A DNA stretch of 64,000 nucleotides, from positions 62,001 to 126,000 of the forward strand of contig CAYWRZ010000003.1 of NCBI GenBank assembly GCA_964460845.1, given 5' to 3'. This stretch comes from CAYWRZ01 sp964460845. GTDB lineage: Bacteria; Bacteroidota; Bacteroidia; Flavobacteriales_D; UBA2798. A model generated the notes under the pieces. The model saw nothing but the letters and a program-made list of their open reading frames with translations, had not been told where the DNA came from and did no database searches. The translations under genes and the position numbers were made by a program. Shown one piece after another: positions 44,040 to 53,399 of this stretch. The first letter of the stretch is position 1. Each line of letters starts with the position of its first letter.

Positions 44040-45548
44040 TCAACGAAGCAAATAACGCGGCTCCGGTTGGGTGAAAATTAACGCGGGAATGCTGTCGGTG
44101 GTATGAAATTCAAATCCTTCCACCCATTTTTCGGTCGACAGATCCAAGTCTTCTCCCTGAAGCACGTGTTTTTGAAAGAAATACGCAATATCCCGATCCA
44201 GATGTGTATGCGCCATTTCCAAAAGCAGCTCGTCCGAAAATTTCGCCTTCGTACGCTGACAATGCCGCAATAGTTTGCGCATCAGATCATCGAGCGAAAA
44301 AGTATAATCGCTGTGCAGCAGCAGTTGGTTATCCAGCCAAAAGGCAAAAAGAGCGCCCCTTCGATAAGGCACCTTCGACACCTGACGACTTTTCCAAAAA
44401 CCGTCTTTTACCTTGTAATTAGGGATGTTCCGCTCGGGATTTTTCCAATGTGCTTCAATCACCTCCCGGTTAAAGGCTTCACGCCATTCTTCCAAACTGA
44501 TTTCGCCGATACGAAGCCGGTTTTTATAGGTATAATACTCGGTAAACCCTTCGCTAAACCAGTAGTTAAGCTCCTCGTACCGATTTACTATCTCTATACC
44601 TATCCAGTTGTGCATCAGCTCGTGATGGAACATATAACGATATACTTCGCGGTTGTTGAATGGGTTATTGGTCGATTGAATCACAAAGCCGTTTTTTACG
44701 GCCGTACCGTTGCTGCTTTGACCCCGATAAGCGCTGTCGGCCTGAGAAACGGTAGGCGACATGATTACGGTAAAATAGGGCTGTGTGTAGTCGTTCCAAA
44801 AATCGCGTTGCGAGCGCACGGCCAACTGCAAATCCTCAAAAAGCGCCTCGTCGCTAAGCCCATTGTACCATTCGCCGCGGATGGCAAAATAAACTGGTTT
44901 GCCCTTGTAAGAAAAGCGGTGAACGCGGTAATCGCCACCTACAAAAAAAGAGTGGTAAAATTCTTCCCAAAACAACAAATGGAGCTTTTGTTTTTTTTGC
45001 CCCGAACCAAAGGTATTATGCAGCGTAAAGTGTTCGGGAAAGCCTATCCATTCAATCGTAACGGCAATTTTTTTGCCCGAAGGCAATTGGGTAAAGGAAA
45101 GCGGTGCCACAAAAAGCGCCTGACCGGGAATATGAAAAAAGCGATCTTTGACCACCGGCCTGAAAAAAGTCTGGTAAGCCGGATCTTCAAAATCCTGCTT
45201 AATGCGGTAGGTGAACGACACTTTTTTACGGTGCGGATGACGCACTACGATTTCGTTTTCGTCGGGAAAGGCCACTACCGACACCGCAGGGTTTGCCTGC
45301 TCGGGTATCACAAGGCTGTTGAATCTATTTGTTTCGCCCCAAAAAGTATTTTCGTAATAAAAAACCGACGAATCGGCCGCTTTCGAATGGGTATAATCGA
45401 CCTGTACAAGCAGGCCCTGCGTACCGGCTAAGGAGTCGTAAAACACGCGATAATGTGCCCTGTGTTGGGAAAAGGCAGAGGAAGTAAAACAGAGCAGCAA
45501 GCCGAAAAGCAGGACCGGTCTGACATACAAATAAGCTACAGTTAACAT
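44040..45548 (-). CDS. M61-like secreted metalloprotease
   Basis: The 502-residue protein has a signal peptide (LLFGLLLCFTSSAFSQ) and a gluzincin motif, HHELMHNWIG, followed by the third ligand in YWFSEGFTEYY. The EGFTEYY segment and the later YRRGALFAFWLDNQLL and SLDDLMRKLL match M61 peptidases rather than M1. M61 enzymes are aminopeptidase-like; this one should act in the periplasm or outside. No PDZ domain, often found at the C-terminus of M61 proteins, is seen. Confidence 0.82.
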   Translation of the reverse strand: MLTVAYLYVRPVLLFGLLLCFTSSAFSQHRAHYRVFYDSLAGTQGLLVQVDYTHSKAADSSVFYYENTFWGETNRFNSLVIPEQANPAVSVVAFPDENEIVVRHPHRKKVSFTYRIKQDFEDPAYQTFFRPVVKDRFFHIPGQALFVAPLSFTQLPSGKKIAVTIEWIGFPEHFTLHNTFGSGQKKQKLHLLFWEEFYHSFFVGGDYRVHRFSYKGKPVYFAIRGEWYNGLSDEALFEDLQLAVRSQRDFWNDYTQPYFTVIMSPTVSQADSAYRGQSSNGTAVKNGFVIQSTNNPFNNREVYRYMFHHELMHNWIGIEIVNRYEELNYWFSEGFTEYYTYKNRLRIGEISLEEWREAFNREVIEAHWKNPERNIPNYKVKDGFWKSRQVSKVPYRRGALFAFWLDNQLLLHSDYTFSLDDLMRKLLRHCQRTKAKFSDELLLEMAHTHLDRDIAYFFQKHVLQGEDLDLSTEKWVEGFEFHTTDSIPALIFTQPEPRYLLR

Positions 45549-45802
45549 TGAAGGGAATGTTTTTTCAATATTAAGTTTAAAATACGGTGCCGGCTTCCGT
45601 CCGATTCTTAAAAACTCTTAAAAATCCTTAACGGGTACGGTAAAGGCTGATAGTAGAACGGGGTTATACAAAAGCTCTTTTCGCGTTATTCTTACATTTC
45701 GGTCGGCACAATAAGGGGAATTGCTAACTTTATTTTCTCAGGGTGCTGGTATTGAAAACGGAGCCTGAGTTCCTAAAACGATGTACCTGAATCACGCAAA
45801 GC

Positions 45803-46219
45803 ATGAAAAGACTGCTGCTTTTTATTCTGATCAACCTGGTATTGACCCTGCTTGCTTTAAGCATCTCGGGCAGGTTGTTCCGCTTTCCCGATACCAGCCT
45901 TATGAGCATCGGTGTCGAAACGCTGCTGTTTTTCTGTTGCGGATTACTTACGCTGCCTGTGTACGGGCTGTTTCGTAGAAAAGACCTGCGCACCTTGTGT
46001 ATCACCTTAGCTGTATTCACCCTGCTGGTCATGCTGGCCACCGCCACTTCCGCAAAGCTGACCGCACTCTATTTTGAAACGGGAAGTCGGCTCTCTTTCC
46101 TGAAAGAAGCCCTTCGGGTATTTCAAGAAGGGCTTTATAAAGGGATTCTTTTTGTATTCGTGCTGCATTACCGACCCTATAGTAAGAAAGACGAAGCCAC
46201 TCCGGAGATTCGGAATTAA
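45803..46219 (+). CDS. Hypothetical membrane protein
   Basis: The 138-residue protein has four hydrophobic segments (about 4-22, 33-53, 64-86 and 108-122) and a short polar tail. No family is recognised. The gene precedes the oxidoreductase gene by 60 bases on the same strand and could share its transcript. Confidence 0.68.
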   Translation: MKRLLLFILINLVLTLLALSISGRLFRFPDTSLMSIGVETLLFFCCGLLTLPVYGLFRRKDLRTLCITLAVFTLLVMLATATSAKLTALYFETGSRLSFLKEALRVFQEGLYKGILFVFVLHYRPYSKKDEATPEIRN

Positions 46220-46279
46220 TTTCCAATAGCTTAAACGTTTCGAGTAACGACAAGAAAACACATACTTAGCTTAAAAAGA

Positions 46280-47215
46280 ATGGATGCTGTAAAGATGAAA
46301 GCGGTAATCTGCACCACTTACGGGGCGCCGGAGGTGCTGAAAATAACCGAGGTCCAAAAACCCGTACCCAAAGCCAACGAAGTATTGGTGCGCATCAAAG
46401 CAACAGCCGTCAATTCGGGCGATGTGCGTGTACGCGGGCTTGCCGTAAAAGGCTTTTTGCGACTAATGATGCGGATTGTGCTCGGGTTTCGCAAGCCCCG
46501 GAAACCGATATTGGGTACCGTTCTTTCGGGAATAGTAGAAGAAACGGGCGAAAAAGTAAGTCCCTTTAAACCGGGCGACGAGGTATATGCCAGCACCGGC
46601 TTTAAATTCGGTGCTTATGCCGAATACATTACCCTGCCCGCACACGGAACACTGACATATAAACCCGAAAACGCTTCTTTTGAAGAGGCCGCCGCAATTC
46701 TGTTTGGTGGCATGACGGCCCTGTACTTTCTCCAAAAGGCAGGCATAGCCTCGCTGCCCAATGCCCGGGTCCTGGTGTACGGCGCAACCGGTTCCGTCGG
46801 CTCAGCCGCCGTCGAAATTGCCAAACATTACGGGGCCCACGTGACCGCCGTGTGCAGCGAAGAAGGCGTCGAGCTGGCAAAAACCTTAGGCAGCGATACC
46901 ATAGTGATCTACTCCCGTCAGGATTTCACGAAGTTGGACACCCCGTTCGATATCGTATTTGATGCGGTAGGCAAAACAAAAAGAAAAAACTGCGTGCAGC
47001 TACTTAAAAATGGAGGACGATACCTTACCGTTGCAAGCCTGGATGTAGCCAAAGAAACAAAAGCACAACTGGAGCTGCTAAAAGAGCTGTTCGAAAAAGG
47101 AGAAATCAAAGCGCATATAGACAAGAGCTACCGCTTTGATCAAATCGTAGAAGCACACCGTTATGTGGACAAAGGGAGAAAAAAAGGCAATGTAGTGATA
47201 AGTCTCAACGCGTAA
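46280..47215 (+). CDS. NAD(P)-dependent medium-chain alcohol dehydrogenase / quinone oxidoreductase
   Basis: The 311-residue protein is a zinc-free MDR-family member: MKAVICTTYGAPEVLKI start, GTVLSGIVEETG, and the nucleotide-binding VYGATGSVGSAAVEIAKHYGA. It probably reduces quinones or enones with NADPH. The ATG at 46280 gives MDAVKMKAV; a second ATG at 46295 would begin at MKAV as in most relatives, and either is possible. It is followed by a 671-base region with no gene. Confidence 0.9.
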   Translation: MDAVKMKAVICTTYGAPEVLKITEVQKPVPKANEVLVRIKATAVNSGDVRVRGLAVKGFLRLMMRIVLGFRKPRKPILGTVLSGIVEETGEKVSPFKPGDEVYASTGFKFGAYAEYITLPAHGTLTYKPENASFEEAAAILFGGMTALYFLQKAGIASLPNARVLVYGATGSVGSAAVEIAKHYGAHVTAVCSEEGVELAKTLGSDTIVIYSRQDFTKLDTPFDIVFDAVGKTKRKNCVQLLKNGGRYLTVASLDVAKETKAQLELLKELFEKGEIKAHIDKSYRFDQIVEAHRYVDKGRKKGNVVISLNA

Positions 47216-47886
47216 AGCACTCCGGCAGGCAGAACCGGGGCTAAGAAAAAGCAAAAATTCCTGAAACCGGTGCTCCGGCATTTCGGACGAAGAATACAGG
47301 AAGCGGAGTATAACTTCGGCGGCCCGGCAACGGTTTCAGGAACTTCAGAACGATCACAAAAAATCGTATGTTCCTTATTTAAAATCCCGGCAGGGCGATA
47401 AGTGAAAAGATTCAGATAACCCCTGTCACCTCTCCACTTACCGCTCCGTTCAGACGCGGCAAAAGCACCACTATACGCCTGCTCTTTCGCAAGACCGGAA
47501 TGACAACCATCTATGCGTTGCCATGATTCTACAAATGAACGGGATAAATTTGGCGGTACCCTGTTTTACCGGCAAACCCCGCTTTTATACCTTGGTAGTT
47601 TGCTGCAGCGCACTCATAAGTAAGCCCTGCGTCCCGACGGGATACCCGCCGGGGCACGGGCTCTTACACTTACACTGCTTTGCTTTGAAACCAAATAAAG
47701 CTGGATGACCAACCCTTTCTGCATCAAAACAGTATAAAAGTATTGGCTGATCTGATTCTTTCTATGGACAAAAGCCTGAGCTTGTGACATTGCCGCGCCA
47801 AAGAGTAGCCGAAAACGCCAGTAATGTGCTGTAAATCAGATTATTGATTCGAGGGTGTTTAGATCTTATTTTTCCCCAAACCCAAA
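47216..47886. other. Long convergent intergenic region without a convincing gene
   Basis: Both flanking genes end here (3' to 3'), so no promoter is needed, yet 671 bases separate them while other convergent pairs in the window are about 10-40 bases apart. The region holds a large inverted repeat (47258-47342), GC-rich REP-like palindromes at about 47630-47660 (TCCCGACGGGA, CCCGCCGGGG) and only a weak 61-codon ORF (47523-47708). It may be a decayed insertion or a non-coding element. Confidence 0.6.
47258..47342. repeat. Inverted repeat with 12-base arms
   Basis: TTCCTGAAACCG (47258-47269) is the exact reverse complement of CGGTTTCAGGAA (47331-47342), 61 bases apart. A second nested pair, CTCCG (47273-47277) and CGGAG (47304-47308), lies inside. 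No T-run follows, so it is not a standard terminator. Confidence 0.75.
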
Positions 47887-49416
47887 CTAATTAACCCTGA
47901 AAGGGCGAGATATAGAACTGTCTTTCTGCTCTATACGATGCGATAACCAACAATGAAAAGGTATCAGCTCGGGACTGAAACAGTTCCAGGCCACCGGCCC
48001 CTCAGGAATGGCAAGCGATGCCAACAAATCATTCAGCTTTTGGGGCGGTTGAACCGGCTCAAACCCTTCCTGTTCATATTCGTGGAGAGCCTTGTAAACC
48101 AAAAGATCGCGTTGCCTGATCGACTGGCGGGCCGAAGTGCGTTCAATATGCTTCCGAAGCGCTTCAATCGCCATAGCCGACTGCTGCAAATCCTGCATTT
48201 CTATCAGGATCATAATACGCAGAATACGTAACCACATATCCCACGACGACTTGTCTTTCGACAGCTCCATCGAGCGGCTTACCTGCCGGATGGCCTCCTG
48301 ATAATCGCCTGACATAAAGCAGCAACAAGCCGAATAATACAGGTATTTATCGCGACGAAACTCGCCCGTATCAGACGAAGGGTGCCGAAGAATATCTTTC
48401 ACCAACTGGTGCGCCCGCTCGTACTTACCCGCATAAAAGTTCGCCAGCATTTCCTGTTCTTTCGAAACCACTGTGGCAAAGCTGTCTTTCAGGTAATATT
48501 TTTGCGCCGCCTGCGCGCTGCGTATGGCATTTTCAAAATCACCCAGGTTTACATGACTTTGGCACAAATTGTCGTACACATACCCAAGGCGCTCTTTCCT
48601 GAAAATACTACTATGCTTTTTTATCAACGCAATGATTTCTTCACACACCTCCACATGCACCCTGTAATTTTTCTGCCGCTCATAATTGGCCAGGCGCATA
48701 AACTGAAGAAAATAAAGCACATGGGGTGAGCCGGTCTGCACATAATCCCGCTCTACCTCCGCAATGTTCTTTTCGATGGTAGCCTGCAGCTCCTCTTCGC
48801 TTAACTTCGAATAAAAATTCTGATTGAGAATAATCTTGTAATAGTGATCATTAGCACGGGTAGAAGCCTTGAAGCAGCGTTCACAATGTTCGATTTCTGC
48901 CTGCACTTTCTCAAACTCCTCAGGTCCCTGCCTTATGCTTTTGGTATATTTTTTAAAATGCAGGGCCTCCATCAGCACATCATATACATGCAGACGCCGC
49001 GCTTCGGTAACGATTTCCGAAAGCAAATGATTGAGCACATCGGTAAAATCCTTATCGCGGTTACGGTACAACACCCGAAAAGCGAGCATCTTGCGCTTCA
49101 ACCGCACAATAAGGTGATCCAGCTCACCGATCCTTTCGTCGTTAGCGATATATACATCCTGAATCAGTGCATCTAACACCCGCTGAAAAAGACGCGATTT
49201 TAATTTGCGGTAATTGCTGTCGGGTTTCGTCCCGTATATTGCTTTCGACAAGGCCGCATCATCAAGTCCTTCCGACTCAGGATCAAGCAATAGCTGAAAT
49301 AGCTGCTTCTCCTTCCCGGAAGTTTCTTCCCTGAATACGGACAAAGACAGGTAATTTCTTAAAGCTGTTTTTTGTTCATCGCGTAGGCTGCGAATAAAAC
49401 GGTTGATGAGCGTCAT
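47887..49416 (-). CDS. Hypothetical helical-repeat (TPR-like) protein
   Basis: The 509-residue protein has no signal peptide and is nearly all alpha-helical, with TPR-like units in the second half (LGDFENAIRSAQAAQKYYL, FMSGDYQEAIRQVSRSMEL). The N-terminus (RFIRSLRDEQKTALRNYLS) with KAIYG and KLKSRLFQRVLDALI recurs in Bacteroidota proteins of unknown role. It is probably a cytoplasmic scaffold or regulator. No partner gene is adjacent. Confidence 0.78.
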   Translation of the reverse strand: MTLINRFIRSLRDEQKTALRNYLSLSVFREETSGKEKQLFQLLLDPESEGLDDAALSKAIYGTKPDSNYRKLKSRLFQRVLDALIQDVYIANDERIGELDHLIVRLKRKMLAFRVLYRNRDKDFTDVLNHLLSEIVTEARRLHVYDVLMEALHFKKYTKSIRQGPEEFEKVQAEIEHCERCFKASTRANDHYYKIILNQNFYSKLSEEELQATIEKNIAEVERDYVQTGSPHVLYFLQFMRLANYERQKNYRVHVEVCEEIIALIKKHSSIFRKERLGYVYDNLCQSHVNLGDFENAIRSAQAAQKYYLKDSFATVVSKEQEMLANFYAGKYERAHQLVKDILRHPSSDTGEFRRDKYLYYSACCCFMSGDYQEAIRQVSRSMELSKDKSSWDMWLRILRIMILIEMQDLQQSAMAIEALRKHIERTSARQSIRQRDLLVYKALHEYEQEGFEPVQPPQKLNDLLASLAIPEGPVAWNCFSPELIPFHCWLSHRIEQKDSSISRPFRVN

Positions 49417-49560
49417 CAGATTAGCAAACTAAGCACAAATATAAAGATAATCATTCCGGTTAATGTCACAAACGAAGGCATTTGTCCAATGATATGGAAA
49501 CAGTTTAAACTTTCTTTGAAATACTTACATAGCTTATTGTTTCACTAAAACTCCTACGCC

Positions 49561-49887
49561 ATGATTGCAAAAAAACCCTTTCTCCGAACCGGTCAATCGC
49601 TTGTGTTAAGTCTGGCCTTTTTTTTGGTTTTCGCTCCGGTAAATGCCGGTACCACCCCGGGCAGCTCTTCCGGCGAACACCCGCAGGTACACTTCAAAAC
49701 CTCGGGGGTCAATGAAGATGATGTGCTCGATTATCTCGATAACAGAGGATATGAAGTGATAATCGTGTACGAACGCGACGAAAATATCTCTTGGGAAGCT
49801 TACACCATAAAAGACAACCAACTGATAAACACTACCATACACGTTACCGAGTGGGGCATCGTCGGCCACGAAGACGTTTTCCTGTAA
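49561..49887 (+). CDS. Small secreted hypothetical protein
   Basis: The 108-residue protein has a signal peptide with hydrophobic core SLAFFLVFAPVNA and a mature part of about 75 residues that looks like a single alpha/beta domain (VNEDDVLDYLDNRGYEVIIVYER). No family is recognised. It ends 34 bases before the terminator shared with tRNA-Val. Confidence 0.68.
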   Translation: MIAKKPFLRTGQSLVLSLAFFLVFAPVNAGTTPGSSSGEHPQVHFKTSGVNEDDVLDYLDNRGYEVIIVYERDENISWEAYTIKDNQLINTTIHVTEWGIVGHEDVFL

Positions 49888-49921
49888 ATCTTGTCTTGCA
49901 AACGCTTTTTACGTTTGTTAC

Positions 49922-49956
49922 AAAAAAGCCCTGACAATTAAATGTCAGGGCTTTTT
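49922..49956. terminator. Bidirectional intrinsic terminator
   Basis: AAAAAAGCCCTGACA pairs with TGTCAGGGCTTTTT around a small loop, giving a T-run on both strands. It serves the small secreted protein gene on the plus strand and tRNA-Val on the minus strand. Confidence 0.85.
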
Positions 49957-49971
49957 GCTTTACTCCGCTTG

Positions 49972-50046
49972 TGAGACGTACTGGACTCGAACCAGTGACC
50001 CCTACCCTGTCAAGGTAGTGCTCTGAACCAACTGAGCTAACGTCCC
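49972..50046 (-). tRNA. tRNA-Val (GAC anticodon)
   Basis: On the minus strand, GGGACGT pairs with ACGTCTC (one G-U pair), followed by discriminator A. The stem CTACC/GGTAG holds the loop TTGACAA, anticodon GAC for valine. The T-loop TTCGAGT is canonical. Confidence 0.92.
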
Positions 50047-50053
50047 TACGCAA

Positions 50054-50061
50054 CAAAGATA
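50054..50061 (-). promoter_or_regulatory. -7 promoter box for tRNA-Val
   Basis: On the minus strand this reads TATCTTTG, a TAnnTTTG match, 7 bases before the tRNA. Confidence 0.6.
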
Positions 50062-50118
50062 ATTATTTCCCGTTTCGAGAAACACGCTACTGCTTTCCGC
50101 TTCTCAAAATACAATGCT

Positions 50119-50991
50119 ATGCGAACTTTTTTCCTTTTTTCATTTTCCGCTTTGCTCTTTTATGCCGGACTTTGGCTTCCCTTTGCCCCCACAACCTCTT
50201 ACACAAAAGAAGAAAGCTATACCCCCGACCGGATCGAAATCAGAAAGCAATTGCAGGAAAAAAGTAAAGCCGGAAAACCCTGGGTTATCCATATCCTCGT
50301 GCCGCTCTGCGACAACGATAACCAGGGAATCGTAAAAGTAAACCGTCAGTTGGGCGACGGACTCAATCTTTCTACCAACTTATATTGGGGCGCAGGTTAT
50401 GGCATACGTTCCTATTTCCGGAAAAGCGCCCGCTGGAAATGGGTAAAAAGCAGTGCCGCTTCCGACCCCTCTGTACTGGAAAGAATCATTTTCAGCCGCA
50501 AGGCCAAAGAAGGCCATACCATCTACCTCGTAGCCGACGCTTTCAGAGGCGACCGGATGAAAGAATCGCTCCACGCCTACTTCCAATCGCTCTCTGGCGC
50601 AAAAAAAGAAACGCTACATCTCGACTCTTCCCTTTCTATTCCTATCTATGGCGGTGCCGATTTGCTGGTGTTCAACGGACATAACGGGCTGATGGACGAT
50701 ACGGTAAAATTATACCGCAACACCGATCAACAAGCCCGCGACGCGGCCATAATAGCCTGTTACTCGCATTCCTATTTCAAACCTTACCTCAAAGCCTCGG
50801 GTGCTTATCCGGTGGTAACCACCACACACCTGCTCGCGCCCGAAGCCTATGTGATCGACGGCATTTTGGAAAAATGGATAGCCTCGGCATCCGACGAAGA
50901 AATACGACTGGCGGCCGGCGATGCCTACCACAGCAAACAGCCCGCTACCACTCCGCAAAGCGCACGAAGGCTTTTCCGAACAGGCTGGTAA
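50119..50991 (+). CDS. Hypothetical exported protein, possible caspase-like fold
   Basis: The 290-residue protein has an N-terminal hydrophobic segment (FFLFSFSALLFYAGLWL) that may be a signal peptide or anchor. The mature part has a His after a hydrophobic strand (LLVFNGHNGLMDD, near residue 195) and a Cys after the next strand (AAIIACYSHSYF, near 225). This spacing and context recall the His-Cys dyad of caspase-fold (clan CD) peptidases, but no family match is certain. The gene stands between tRNA-Val and galE. Confidence 0.65.
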   Translation: MRTFFLFSFSALLFYAGLWLPFAPTTSYTKEESYTPDRIEIRKQLQEKSKAGKPWVIHILVPLCDNDNQGIVKVNRQLGDGLNLSTNLYWGAGYGIRSYFRKSARWKWVKSSAASDPSVLERIIFSRKAKEGHTIYLVADAFRGDRMKESLHAYFQSLSGAKKETLHLDSSLSIPIYGGADLLVFNGHNGLMDDTVKLYRNTDQQARDAAIIACYSHSYFKPYLKASGAYPVVTTTHLLAPEAYVIDGILEKWIASASDEEIRLAAGDAYHSKQPATTPQSARRLFRTGW

Positions 50992-51087
50992 TCAAAAAAA
51001 GGGAAGTACTTACATGAACGGTTTCGGCCGTTTGAAAGCCTCTTCGTATATTTGATCCGACCCTTTATACAAACGGGTTTTATCCGA

Positions 51088-52110
51088 ATGAGCCGAAAAA
51101 AAATACTGGTTACCGGAGGCGCCGGATTCATCGGCTCGCATACCGTGACCGAACTTTATGCCGCCGGCCTCGTGCCGGTAATCGTCGATAATTTCTCGAA
51201 CTCGGAACGCTTCATTATTGATCGGCTCTCCCGCGTTTGCGCCGAAAAAATTACCGCCTACGATGCCGATTGTACCGATCGCGAAGCATTGCAGGAAATT
51301 TTTAAAACCGAAAAACCCGAAGGCGTTATTCATTTTGCCGCATTTAAAGCGGTGGGCGAATCGGTACAGGATCCGCTCCGGTATTACCGCAACAATATAT
51401 TCTCGCTGATAGCGCTGCTCGAAGTGATGGAAGCGGAAGAGGTAAGCGATTTGGTCTTTTCTTCCTCCTGTACCGTGTACGGACAACCGACCGAAATTCC
51501 GGTTACCGAAAATGCCGACGCAAGACAGGCCTGCTCTCCTTACGGATTTACCAAAATAGCCTGCGAACAGTTGATTAGTGATCAGGTATCTTCGGGGAAA
51601 TTCCTGCGCTCGGCGCTGCTAAGGTATTTCAACCCAATAGGTGCACACAGCAGCGGGCTCTTAGGTGAGCTGCCCCGTGGCGTACCCAATAACCTTGTCC
51701 CTTTCGTGACCCAAACCGCCGCCGGTAAACGCAGCCGACTTACCATCTTCGGTACCGATTACGACACACCCGACGGCACTTGTCTGCGCGACTATATTCA
51801 TGTAATGGATTTGGCGCGTGCTCACGTGGCCGCACTACAATGGCTACAGCAACAACCCGAAAAACCGGTAAAAGAGGTGTTTAATATCGGAGCGGGTAAA
51901 GGCTACTCGGTAAAAGAAGTGGTCGAAACTTTTGAACGGGTAAATCAGGTGTCGGTACCGCGCAACGAAGGACCACGCCGCGATGGCGATGTAGAAAAAA
52001 TATGGGCCTCGACCCGAAAAGCGGAAACACGCTTAGGCTGGAAAGCCGAAAAATCGCTCGAAAAAGCCTTACAGGACGCCTGGAACTGGGAAAAAAACCT
52101 GACCCTTTGA
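51088..52110 (+). CDS. galE: UDP-glucose 4-epimerase
   Basis: GalE interconverts UDP-glucose and UDP-galactose for the Leloir pathway and surface polysaccharides. The 340-residue protein shows the NAD-binding VTGGAGFIGSH, the SSSCTVYG strand, the SPYGFTK form of the YxxxK catalytic motif and the LRYFNPIGAH segment. ATG at 51088 (MSRKKILVTGG) is chosen over a longer in-frame reading. Its stop overlaps the next gene's TTG start by four bases. Confidence 0.95.
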   Translation: MSRKKILVTGGAGFIGSHTVTELYAAGLVPVIVDNFSNSERFIIDRLSRVCAEKITAYDADCTDREALQEIFKTEKPEGVIHFAAFKAVGESVQDPLRYYRNNIFSLIALLEVMEAEEVSDLVFSSSCTVYGQPTEIPVTENADARQACSPYGFTKIACEQLISDQVSSGKFLRSALLRYFNPIGAHSSGLLGELPRGVPNNLVPFVTQTAAGKRSRLTIFGTDYDTPDGTCLRDYIHVMDLARAHVAALQWLQQQPEKPVKEVFNIGAGKGYSVKEVVETFERVNQVSVPRNEGPRRDGDVEKIWASTRKAETRLGWKAEKSLEKALQDAWNWEKNLTL

Positions 52111-52811
52111 GACGGCTCTCTTTATACTTTGTACTGAGCTGCCTGTTCTTTTCAGGCGCAAAGGCACAGCTAAGCCTCGAAGAAGCCTATACCGGACTTT
52201 TACCTGCCGACCAGGAACGAACCGGTCCGCGAATGCACCGCTATCTGATCGACCTTACCCACGAAAATTTTGAGAGCTGGCCGGCCGGTGTAGAAGCCCG
52301 CTGGTTTTCGCGGGGGTTTAATTTTTTCCGCTATGCCGATATTCCTTTTGGCCCCAAAAGCACCACCGGGCTGGGCATAGGACTGGGCTGGAACAGCCGG
52401 CATATCTTTCACAACGCCAGGTTCATTAACCATGATCCCCTCGGCAATACCCGCTTTATACCTTTCGACCCGGGCTTTCGCTACCGTAAAAACAAGCTGG
52501 TGCTTAACTACCTCGACCTGGGCGTACAGCTCCGTTTACGCAGTCGCGGACGACACAATAACTTTTTTATTTATCCCGGATTCAAAGCCGGATACCTGCT
52601 TTCGGGACGCCACAAGCTGCGTAGCGATTCGGGCCACGAAACCATTCGCCATATCAGGGAACTCGAACGTTTCCGTTTTGGCCCCACCCTTTATATCGGT
52701 GTAAATCGCTTTGCCCTGTATGGGTTTTATTCCGTAAGTCCCCTGTTCAAACCGGGGAAAGGCGAAGAAATGCACGCCATTTCAATAGGTATCTCGTTTA
52801 ATCTTTTCTGA
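52107..52811 (+). CDS. Hypothetical outer-membrane beta-barrel-like protein
   Basis: The 234-residue protein starts at a TTG overlapping the galE stop (TTGA) and begins with a signal peptide MRRLSLYFVLSCLFFSGAKA cut before Q. The rest alternates polar and aromatic residues in short strands and ends with a Phe (SIGISFNLF), a typical outer-membrane barrel terminus. No specific family is recognised. The longer reading frame from 52002 lies inside galE and is rejected. Coupling to galE is suggested by the overlap. Confidence 0.78.
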   Translation: MRRLSLYFVLSCLFFSGAKAQLSLEEAYTGLLPADQERTGPRMHRYLIDLTHENFESWPAGVEARWFSRGFNFFRYADIPFGPKSTTGLGIGLGWNSRHIFHNARFINHDPLGNTRFIPFDPGFRYRKNKLVLNYLDLGVQLRLRSRGRHNNFFIYPGFKAGYLLSGRHKLRSDSGHETIRHIRELERFRFGPTLYIGVNRFALYGFYSVSPLFKPGKGEEMHAISIGISFNLF

Positions 52812-52961
52812 AAAAGGCATTTCCTTTCGGGTATATTTTTCCCAAATCGGGAAAAAAGGAGCAAGCCGCTTATTTCTTTTTATTCTCAACAAAAGGCTAT
52901 TGTACAAATAGCGCACAAAAGGAACAGTATTTGTGGCCTTGAATGTCGAAAAGCGAAGCCT

Positions 52962-53363
52962 ATGAATATCCTGATAGCAGAAGCAGACAGGGCTTATCAT
53001 CATTTTCTGAGAAAAAGTATCGAGCGGATTTCTTTCGGGAAAAAACGCCCTAAAACCCATTCGTGCTATACCGCCGAAGAATGTCTCAATGCCCTTACTC
53101 CCGATACGAACTTTATTGTGCTGAATTATTTCGACCTTCCCGAAACGAAAAAAGACAGTGCCTTTTTTTCAGGTCTGCGCAGCCGGTGCCCCAACTGCAA
53201 ACTTATTATTATCCTTTCCGGATCCGCTCAGCGACAAATCGACAAAATGATCCGGTTTTTCAGAGAAGCTAACTTGCAGGTTTTTGAAAATTTTATTCTA
53301 AAGCACAATCACCCTCCACCGGTTGTTGTAGAACTGCTACACCAAGCCATAGGGCGCAAATAA
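52962..53363 (+). CDS. Degenerate receiver-domain protein (pseudo-receiver)
   Basis: The 133-residue protein has a response-regulator fold: MNILIAEADR at the acidic pocket, LIIILSGSA for the Ser/Thr strand, and a Lys in NFILKHN. The phosphoacceptor position reads FIVLNYFDLPE, with Asn55 where Asp is expected, although Asp58 is near. It probably cannot be phosphorylated in the usual way and may act as a binding partner. It is the first gene of the signalling cluster, 36 bases upstream of the hybrid kinase. Confidence 0.78.
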   Translation: MNILIAEADRAYHHFLRKSIERISFGKKRPKTHSCYTAEECLNALTPDTNFIVLNYFDLPETKKDSAFFSGLRSRCPNCKLIIILSGSAQRQIDKMIRFFREANLQVFENFILKHNHPPPVVVELLHQAIGRK

Positions 53364-53399
53364 TTTGACTGTAAGCGTTTTTCTTCCTACCTTAAAAGA

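Noticed and set aside
44313..45431. Plus-strand open frame of 372 codons inside the M61-like gene
   Set aside because: The minus-strand reading has a signal peptide and protease motifs; the plus-strand frame has none.
47523..47708. Open frame of 61 codons in the long convergent gap
   Set aside because: It has no start context, no domain and covers REP-like palindromes; a chance frame is more likely.
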